Part shown: positions 1-4,834 of the stretch, in pieces
How positions within the stretch are numbered: the first letter of the stretch is position 1
Layout: each line of letters opens with the position of its first letter
Assembly: GCA_910588595.1 (NCBI GenBank)
Contig: CAJUQU010000231.1
Span: 1 to 6,737 of the forward strand
Direction of reading: 5' to 3'
Source: an uncultured Lachnospiraceae bacterium
Lineage (GTDB): Bacteria; Bacillota_A; Clostridia; Lachnospirales; Lachnospiraceae
Length of the DNA stretch: 6,737 nucleotides
The notes under the pieces: model-generated
What the model was told of the DNA's origin: nothing
Database searches by the model: none
Seen by the model: only the letters and a program-made list of their open reading frames with translations
Made by a program: the position numbers and the translations under genes

Positions 1-26
1 CCCCCTACGCCTCCTTCATTTGGCAC

Positions 27-43
27 ATCATCTGTAAGATGAT
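27..43. repeat. Small perfect hairpin at the left edge
   Basis: ATCATCT and AGATGAT are perfect inverted repeats of 7 bp around a GTA loop. There is no T-run on either strand. Together with the near-palindrome at 83-119, it suggests that the 132 nt left of the last gene are a structured repeat element and not coding sequence. No gene is visible in 1-132. Confidence 0.5.
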
Positions 44-82
44 TTAATCTCCCACAAACTGTGACGCACATCTGACGGAAAG

Positions 83-119
83 CATTTTTCAAACACGCTC
101 TAGAACGTTTTTGAAAATG
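83..119. repeat. 37-bp near-palindrome downstream of the ADP-ribosylglycohydrolase gene (possible terminator or REP-like hairpin)
   Basis: Two AT-rich arms centred on TCTAGA are complementary over about 13 base pairs, with one bulged base and one mismatch. Read in the direction of the upstream gene, the hairpin starts 13 nt after the TAG stop at 133-135, a usual place for a terminator or 3'-end stabiliser. However, it is followed by CTTTCC and not a T-run, so it is not a classical intrinsic terminator. One arm is the 20-bp repeat shared with the right end. Confidence 0.6.
84..103 (+). repeat. 20-bp inverted repeat, left copy
   Basis: ATTTTTCAAACACGCTCTAG on the plus strand here is identical to the minus strand at 6651-6670. 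The identity stops at both edges of the 20 bp, and the flanks differ. This copy is one arm of a larger near-palindrome (83-119). The repeat lies outside all genes at both ends of the window, which fits a dispersed intergenic repeat or the ends of a mobile segment. Confidence 0.85.
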
Positions 120-132
120 TAGTTCCTCTCGA

Positions 133-1068
133 CTAATATACGCCAAAACCGCGCTGTATCAGTTTCTCAACCGCCGCTTTCCCGCGCAGCGCATCGCGCC
201 AGCGGATCGGAATATCGTCAAATCCGTAGAGGATCCCGGCAAGGCCACCTGTAACACACGCTGTCGTATCCGTGTCATCCCCCAGCATAACTGCCCGTTT
301 CACAGCATCCTCATAACTGTCAGCAGCTCCCATGATCATAAATGCACTGCGCAGACAATCCACCACATATCCGGAACCGTTTCCGATCCACGGTCCGTCC
401 GGGCGCACACTCCACTCGAGTTCCTGTTCGTACACAGGCATATCGCGATAGATCCCTCTCAAAACCGCAACGGCTTTTGCAAGTGCACTTTTCCAATCTG
501 TTCCGGCAAGCAGACAGCGCGCGGCAAGACAATACAAGGCACAACAGACCTGGTTGCACAGATTTCCATGTGTGATAAGGCATTGACCATGCGCAGCTGA
601 TACCAGCTCCCGGTCTTCGCCCCTGTGCCAGAGCGCAAGCGGCAGCACTCTCATCAGGGCGCCGTTTCCCTTGCCGTCCTGCCGCAGCATTCCGCACTTT
701 TCCGGCTTTTCGCCTGCCCTGTAAGCATTCAGTGCCTCCCCTGTCTGTACGCCGATGTCAAACACGACGCCATCTACCGCCCACACACCGTCCTGATACC
801 ACGCCAGGAGTCTGTCCGAAAAGTCTTTCAGGTCAAATTTTCCACAAGCCAGGAGACTGTCCAGCAGACAGAGCGCCTGCGCGCCATCGTCCGACCAAGT
901 TCCTGGCTCCACACCGGCATGTGCCCTGCAAAATCCTGTTGGCGGTGTCATCTCGATCTCTTTGTATGACGGGATCTGCGCCGCCAAATGAAATTCATAC
1001 GGAACCCCCAGAGCATCGCCGACCAGCAGCCCGTATAATCCGCCCTTCATCCTGTCATAGTTATCCAT
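133..1068 (-). CDS. ADP-ribosylglycohydrolase family protein (DraG-like)
   Basis: A 311-aa protein of the ADP-ribosylglycohydrolase (DraG/ARH) fold, whose members remove ADP-ribose from proteins or small molecules using two metal ions, probably in the cytosol. The family signature is complete. The N-terminal motif MKGGLYGLLVGDALGVPYEF is at residues 7-26, GTWSDDG at 56-62 supplies the first metal ligands (Ser59, Asp60, Asp61), GNGALMRVLPLAL lies at 135-147, and GDDTDTT at 263-269 supplies the second set (Asp265, Asp267, Thr268). Length is normal for the family. The frame stays open up to 1218, but that extension is Arg-rich and overlaps the regulator gene. The ATG at 1068 has GAGGAG (1076-1081) 7 nt upstream and begins directly at the family's conserved start. 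The gene follows the AraC-type gene by 31 nt and is probably co-transcribed with it. No ADP-ribosyltransferase partner is present, so the substrate is unknown. The fold assignment is firm; the physiological role is not. Confidence 0.93.
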   Translation of the reverse strand: MDNYDRMKGGLYGLLVGDALGVPYEFHLAAQIPSYKEIEMTPPTGFCRAHAGVEPGTWSDDGAQALCLLDSLLACGKFDLKDFSDRLLAWYQDGVWAVDGVVFDIGVQTGEALNAYRAGEKPEKCGMLRQDGKGNGALMRVLPLALWHRGEDRELVSAAHGQCLITHGNLCNQVCCALYCLAARCLLAGTDWKSALAKAVAVLRGIYRDMPVYEQELEWSVRPDGPWIGNGSGYVVDCLRSAFMIMGAADSYEDAVKRAVMLGDDTDTTACVTGGLAGILYGFDDIPIRWRDALRGKAAVEKLIQRGFGVY

Positions 1069-1075
1069 CGCCCTT

Positions 1076-1081
1076 CTCCTC
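1076..1081 (-). promoter_or_regulatory. Ribosome binding site fixing the ADP-ribosylglycohydrolase start
   Basis: GAGGAG on the minus strand, 7 nt before the ATG at 1068. It supports this start over the longer open frame beginning at 1218, which lies inside the upstream gene. It sits in the 31-nt gap after the regulator's stop codon, as expected for a second gene in an operon. Confidence 0.8.
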
Positions 1082-1099
1082 GCACTTCCCAGCGGATGC

Positions 1100-1960
1100 T
1101 CAGCCCTTCTTTTTGATCGGGATCCATATCTCCGCGTAATAGTTCTCGTCCTCTGTCCCGTTGGGATACTGGTCCGGCGCATCGTACATCTCAACGCAGT
1201 ACCCCGCCGCAAACTCATAGTCCTGCAGTGCCGGGAGCCACTCCGAGAAGATTTTGGTGTTCACATCCTGCATCGTCTGCGAAAGTACCCCCTTACACGG
1301 AAATACCGCCCATGTGAACGCTGGAATGGTTCTCACCACAAATCCCTCCGGAACGTCCACAGACGGGTTGTAGATATCCGCGATCAGGTACTCAAACCGC
1401 TCACTACCCATCTGCGGATCGATGTTGATGCCAAACATGCCGCAGACATATTTTCCCTTTCCCGATGCATAGTGTTCCTGCCAGTATGCGGGGATATCCC
1501 GCTTTGCATTCTCGTAGTCAAACACTTTTGACGCCGCCAGCACTGTGAACGCTTCCTTTTTTGTGATCCTGTAATCCATCGCACAACCACCTTTCAATGA
1601 GATTGATAATTTCAGCGGTGCGAAGGCTTTGAGCATGGTCTTGTCCCTGCGCGCAGTCGACGGCGCGTGTCCGTGGAACCGGGTGAATGCCTTGGTGAAG
1701 CTGTCCGGGGAATCATATCCGTATTTCATCGCGAGCTCCATGACCGTGATGTCGCTGGTGAGCAGCTCTTCCCCCGCAAGCGCCAACCTGCGGTTTCTGA
1801 TATATTCCGTCATGGAGTACCCGCACAGGATGCTGAACCCTTTGTGAAAATAGAACGGGGAGACGTTGACATGGGCTGCCACATCCTCCATCGTGATCTC
1901 CTCCGCTATATGCTTTTCCATAAAATCAACCGCATCCCTGACCGCCTTGGTCCAATCCAT
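1100..1960 (-). CDS. AraC-family transcriptional regulator with GyrI-like effector domain
   Basis: A 286-aa cytosolic DNA-binding regulator. Residues 1-105 form an AraC/XylS double helix-turn-helix. The first helix pair is around 22-43 (ITMEDVAAHVNVSPFYFHK) and the second around 71-93 (ITVMELAMKYGYDSPDSFTK), followed by the family signature AFTRFHGHAPSTARR. Residues about 129-284 are a GyrI-like/SOUL-type small-molecule binding domain ending in the characteristic YYAEIWIPIKK. This N-terminal HTH plus C-terminal GyrI layout is that of Rob-like regulators, which bind hydrophobic or cationic compounds and often activate efflux or detoxification genes. Two in-frame ATGs lie 6 nt apart; I chose the second because AGGAGG is 9 nt from it but only 3 nt from the first. 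The gene is preceded by a 262-nt gap with inverted repeats that could be its operator. It is followed after 31 nt by the ADP-ribosylglycohydrolase gene, its likeliest target besides itself. Confidence 0.94.
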   Translation of the reverse strand: MDWTKAVRDAVDFMEKHIAEEITMEDVAAHVNVSPFYFHKGFSILCGYSMTEYIRNRRLALAGEELLTSDITVMELAMKYGYDSPDSFTKAFTRFHGHAPSTARRDKTMLKAFAPLKLSISLKGGCAMDYRITKKEAFTVLAASKVFDYENAKRDIPAYWQEHYASGKGKYVCGMFGINIDPQMGSERFEYLIADIYNPSVDVPEGFVVRTIPAFTWAVFPCKGVLSQTMQDVNTKIFSEWLPALQDYEFAAGYCVEMYDAPDQYPNGTEDENYYAEIWIPIKKKG

Positions 1961-1969
1961 ATGCATCAG

Positions 1970-1975
1970 CCTCCT
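1970..1975 (-). promoter_or_regulatory. Strong ribosome binding site deciding the AraC-type gene start
   Basis: A perfect AGGAGG on the minus strand. The distance is 3 nt to the ATG at 1966 and 9 nt to the ATG at 1960, so the second ATG is the better-spaced start. The two starts differ by only two residues. Confidence 0.8.
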
Positions 1976-1987
1976 TCGCTGTGTTAC

Positions 1988-2038
1988 GCAGATGCAGGAA
2001 AATACCCTGCACGATCTGAGTTATTTTTCTACATCTGC
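1988..2038 (-). promoter_or_regulatory. Nested inverted repeats upstream of the AraC-type gene (candidate operator or leader hairpin)
   Basis: The outer arms GCAGATG and CATCTGC (7 of 7 complementary) enclose inner arms TGCAGG and CCTGCA (6 of 6, 7-nt loop). The inner and outer right arms share two bases, so the two structures partly compete. The element begins about 13 nt upstream of the AGGAGG and just downstream of a possible TATGAT -10 box. It would therefore sit in the leader or at the start site, where autoregulation is plausible. Function is inferred from position only. Confidence 0.35.
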
Positions 2039-2222
2039 ATACATCATACTACATGGCTCCTCCCGCGTCCCGACATTTCCTGTCCTGTTTTGTCAGCCGT
2101 CTTGTCTGTCGCTTCTAATACCGACACCCCGTCATCCCTACATACCAGGCAAAGCTTCTTGCCAATTGCGTCAACAATGTACAATCGGGAAATCAGGCAG
2201 GTTATGTAATGGGTTCCTTGCC

Positions 2223-2918
2223 TCACTCTGCATTTTCATGCAGCAGCACTTGCGCATTGGATCCATAAAAGATATCGCTGCGCCCGGCGAGCTGTTTTAG
2301 TATCTTCTCCATGCGATCCCAGTTCTGATCCGCTTCAAACTCATAGCTGTGCCCCCATATATATAAAAGCGCCGGTTCTTTTGTCTCCAGCGACAAAAAC
2401 TGTTCGATCCCCTCAAAAATGCGATCGTCATTGTGGTGGTAACACGGCTTGAAACGAAGCAGATCCTTCTGCAGCCCAAACTCTGCCACAGACTCCACTG
2501 TTCTCGCATAACGGATACCGCAGTCTGACAAAACCTTCACCGCCAGATCATGATAACAGCCGTACGGGTACGCGTAACCGACCACTTCCTGTTCAAACAA
2601 TTGTTCTAGGTTTCTCTTGTCAGCCAGGACCTCATTGAACAGTGTCTCCTCATCGCACTCGAGCGGATTGGCGTGGGTCAGACCATGGCTGGCAATCTCA
2701 TGTCCTCTGTACAGCTCGCGAAGCCCTTGCTGGTTCATGCGTCTCACCACGATCCCGCTCTTTCCCTCCACAAAACTGAATGCCCTTGTCTGAATGCCGC
2801 TGTTAAGATTAAATGTTGCCTTCATGCCGTACGCATTGAACAGATCAACTAAATGCCTGTCCTGCTCCACGCCATCATCATAACTGAATGTCACTGCTCT
2901 CTTTTTCCCATCCCACAT
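2223..2918 (-). CDS. Polysaccharide deacetylase (NodB/CE4-fold) family protein, cytosolic
   Basis: A 231-aa protein of the NodB/carbohydrate-esterase-4 superfamily, metal-dependent enzymes that remove acetyl or similar groups from sugars or amides. Motif 1 is TFSYDDGV at residues 10-17, with Asp14/Asp15 as base and metal ligand. Motif 2 is SHGLTH at 77-82, with His78 and His82 as metal ligands. YAYPYG at 115-120 corresponds to the motif 3 region, and a late WGHSYEF probably provides the catalytic histidine. It has no signal peptide or membrane segment, unlike secreted peptidoglycan or chitin deacetylases, so a small cytosolic substrate is likelier. The frame is open back to 3041. I chose the ATG at 2918 because homologues start just before motif 1 and AGGAG (2930-2934) lies 11 nt upstream. 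A less likely ATG at 2966 with a nearby GAGG would add 16 residues. It follows the hydrolase gene by 55 nt and is probably co-transcribed. The substrate is unknown. Confidence 0.88.
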   Translation of the reverse strand: MWDGKKRAVTFSYDDGVEQDRHLVDLFNAYGMKATFNLNSGIQTRAFSFVEGKSGIVVRRMNQQGLRELYRGHEIASHGLTHANPLECDEETLFNEVLADKRNLEQLFEQEVVGYAYPYGCYHDLAVKVLSDCGIRYARTVESVAEFGLQKDLLRFKPCYHHNDDRIFEGIEQFLSLETKEPALLYIWGHSYEFEADQNWDRMEKILKQLAGRSDIFYGSNAQVLLHENAE

Positions 2919-2973
2919 CTTTATTTTCTCTCCTCTCACTATTTGACAGCAGTCCTGCCGATTCATACAGTCC

Positions 2974-4170
2974 TCATAACAGAAACGCATCACTGCGGTC
3001 CGCAAAGATCCTGACAGTCGGTCCCCCGTCACCACCCTCAAGCACCGCGGTCAGATCGGCATGATTCAGCCACGCAAGCGCCGCACTGTCGGTCTGCACT
3101 GTCGGCTTCCACTCCGCGCCAACTCTCTGGTTCACCACATGGATCGAACAACTTTCTCCCTTCGGATCAAGCCCCATCAAGGTGTACTCCGCGCGCATCT
3201 TTATGCCCGTCTCCGCACAGTGCTCCTGCGCGTCACACCCCTCGGGGGAGATCGCACCCCTGAAATATTTCGTGTCACAATAACCTGTGAAGTAGACATC
3301 ATTTTTCCACTGCTCCCCGGCACCGTGCTCCTCGCAGTGCGTGATGAACACATGGATCGTCAGAACTTCCTCCCTGTCTGCCAGAAACTGCCTTATGGAA
3401 TCAAACACGCTCGCTCCCTGGTCCGCATCATATCCGTGTCCCTGATTTCTCATCAGCTGCAGATGACACTGCCCTTCCTGATAACATGCCTGCGCACGGA
3501 CCGCGTAGGAATAGTGCACGACCGTGTCATCCATACCCTGTATGAGAAGTACCTTCCCCCGATACGCGGACAGCTCGAGAAACGGCTCCATGCCGACGGC
3601 TTCCTCATGAAACGTTTTGCCAAGCGAAGTGACTCCGCAGTCAATGACATCGGGAACATTCCGGGGATCGTAGGAAGCGCCCCCCAGACACCCTCTCCTG
3701 GCATGGTCCGGAATGCACAGCGCCGGCGAGATCATGATCAGTCTCTTCACCGCATCACCGCACTGTGCCGCTGCCAGACCGGACACAAATCCTCCCTGAC
3801 TGTACCCCACCAGCACCAGCTGGTCAGCGTCCGTGTACGCCAGCCCCTGCGCATAGCGGATCACTGTCATCAAGTCCTCAACCTCTGTCAGCGCCGTCAT
3901 ATCTGTGGACTTTCCATCGCTCCTTGACTCCTCGGGCTCCCCGTTTCGCCCCCCGCCGCAGAAGCTAAAGCAGAATGCCACATAGCCGATCCTGGCAAAA
4001 TCCCTTGCATATCCTGCCATATCTGTATGATTCCCTGTGAAGCCATGGCTTATCACCGCAACAGGAAACTTTCTGTCCGGACAGTTTCCTTCCTCCGCAA
4101 AATCCGCCGGAAAAAACTGCATTCCGCGGATCGTGAGCCCTCCTCTTTCGCATGTAAACGCTTTTTCCAT
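2974..4170 (-). CDS. Alpha/beta hydrolase fused to a C-terminal DUF3237-like domain
   Basis: A 398-aa two-domain protein without a signal peptide. Residues 1 to about 265 form an alpha/beta-hydrolase esterase/acylhydrolase. The oxyanion-loop motif SHGF is at 41-44, the nucleophile elbow GYSQGG at 122-127 (Ser124), the acid in GMDDTVV (probably Asp215), and the histidine in QGHGYD (His245). The catalytic triad is therefore complete. Residues about 270-398 resemble DUF3237, a small beta-barrel domain of unknown function. The telling stretches are KYFRGAISPEGCDAQ (301-315) and MRAEYTLMGLDPKGESCSIHV (starting 325), which fit its usual pattern. The start has AAGGAG 8 nt upstream (4179-4184). The gene lies 26 nt after the 185-aa protein gene and 55 nt before the deacetylase gene. 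A shared pathway, with the hydrolase cutting an ester and the deacetylase an acetyl group, is inference. The hydrolase call is firm and the DUF3237 call moderately so. Confidence 0.88.
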   Translation of the reverse strand: MEKAFTCERGGLTIRGMQFFPADFAEEGNCPDRKFPVAVISHGFTGNHTDMAGYARDFARIGYVAFCFSFCGGGRNGEPEESRSDGKSTDMTALTEVEDLMTVIRYAQGLAYTDADQLVLVGYSQGGFVSGLAAAQCGDAVKRLIMISPALCIPDHARRGCLGGASYDPRNVPDVIDCGVTSLGKTFHEEAVGMEPFLELSAYRGKVLLIQGMDDTVVHYSYAVRAQACYQEGQCHLQLMRNQGHGYDADQGASVFDSIRQFLADREEVLTIHVFITHCEEHGAGEQWKNDVYFTGYCDTKYFRGAISPEGCDAQEHCAETGIKMRAEYTLMGLDPKGESCSIHVVNQRVGAEWKPTVQTDSAALAWLNHADLTAVLEGGDGGPTVRIFADRSDAFLL

Positions 4171-4196
4171 AAAAATCTCTCCTTATCCTTTTTAGC

Positions 4197-4754
4197 CTAG
4201 TCCGTCAACGACGCTCCGATCACTACAAACCGCTTCAAATTTTTGTCATACACACTCCACATAGCAGTTCCCCACCATTCCTTTCCATCGTCAAAATAGT
4301 TGGAAAACTCATCATTCCAGCTATAAATCTCCAAATCCTTCGGGGAACCCGGAAACAGCATGTGGTTGATCTGTCTGAAATCTTCAACTGTATAGGGTAT
4401 GCCATATGGCGGATCCAAAAACGCATGCCAATAATTCATCTTATCTGCCGACGCCTTGACACCGACCTCTTCCGGTGACAGCAGCCAGCCATTGTTTCCC
4501 TCAAAGAAAAAATCGTCCACGTCAACCTTTTGGCATCTCATTTTGTCTTTTTCCACTGTGAATACATCAAAATCATAACTGTTCCCGACTCTCGTTCTGC
4601 TCCCCATACAGGCGATCGCCTCGATTACAGCTTCCCTGTGTGTCTCCTCCCCCGCATACGCCCCGTTCGCTTCGAGCAGTATATAGTCTAAGAGTAGTTC
4701 ATCGTATTTTTCCTCTAAATATTTGTATACCCTGTCATCTGTCAATTCTTTCAT
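4197..4754 (-). CDS. Uncharacterised 185-aa acidic protein
   Basis: I do not recognise a named family. The protein is soluble and acidic, with no signal peptide, membrane segment or catalytic motif that I can name. The N-terminal 50 residues look helical. The middle (residues 58-90) is probably beta-rich, with DFDVFTV and DDFFFEGNNGW. The C-terminal half has an aromatic cluster that looks like a conserved core: NYWHAFLDPPYG (107-118), then YTVEDFRQINHMLFP, then NYFDDGKEWWGTAMWSVYD (152-170), ending in RFVVIGASLTD. The ATG at 4754 is preceded by AAAGGTGA (4761-4768). Composition is visibly poorer in G+C than its neighbours: 25 of 60 bases at 4261-4320, against 35 of 60 at 3841-3900 in the hydrolase gene. 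This may hint at separate origin. It lies 80 nt after the ATPase/nuclease gene and 26 nt before the hydrolase gene. The intact frame and good ribosome site make it a real gene. Confidence 0.85.
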   Translation of the reverse strand: MKELTDDRVYKYLEEKYDELLLDYILLEANGAYAGEETHREAVIEAIACMGSRTRVGNSYDFDVFTVEKDKMRCQKVDVDDFFFEGNNGWLLSPEEVGVKASADKMNYWHAFLDPPYGIPYTVEDFRQINHMLFPGSPKDLEIYSWNDEFSNYFDDGKEWWGTAMWSVYDKNLKRFVVIGASLTD

Positions 4755-4834
4755 GTACAGTCACCTTTCGTCATATTTCCCTGCTTCCCCAGAAAATGCC
4801 CACATACACTTCTGGCATACCGATCAACCGCGTA

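Larger units (their letters stand above)
1961..2222. other. Gene-free gap of 262 nt with inverted repeats; probable control region of the AraC unit
   Basis: No convincing gene lies here. Read on the minus strand, towards the regulator, it holds a GGCAAG/TTTGCC hairpin with a 4-nt loop (2148-2163), without a T-run, about 60 nt past the deacetylase stop. A possible -10 box TATGAT lies at 2043-2048 with no recognisable -35 at normal spacing, as is common for regulator-dependent promoters. Next come two inverted repeats close to the gene. GCAGATG (2032-2038) pairs with CATCTGC (1988-1994), and a nested TGCAGG/CCTGCA pair lies at 1993-1998 and 2006-2011. These could be an operator for the AraC-type protein or an mRNA leader structure. 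A 60-codon frame with a GTG start overlapping the deacetylase stop crosses the gap, but it has no clear ribosome site or recognisable family. Confidence 0.5.

Noticed and set aside
1069..1218. N-terminal extension of the ADP-ribosylglycohydrolase frame by 50 residues
   Set aside because: It overlaps the AraC-type gene, is Arg-rich without family similarity, and the internal ATG at 1068 has a well-placed GAGGAG.
2148..2163. Intrinsic terminator after the deacetylase gene
   Set aside because: The GGCAAG/TTTGCC hairpin is short, about 60 nt past the stop, and is not followed by a T-run in the direction of transcription.
2919..3041. Longer start of the deacetylase, overlapping the hydrolase gene
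   Set aside because: The extension overlaps the 3' end of the hydrolase gene and is not part of the fold. The ATG at 2918 lies just before the first catalytic motif and has AGGAG upstream.
3405..3416. A third partial copy of the end repeat (TCAAACACGCTC)
   Set aside because: Only 12 bp match, inside the conserved hydrolase coding sequence; this is likely chance.
3061..3927. 288-codon plus-strand open frame opposite the hydrolase gene
   Set aside because: It is Arg/His/Pro-rich antisense translation of a well-supported gene with a complete catalytic triad; no domain is recognisable.
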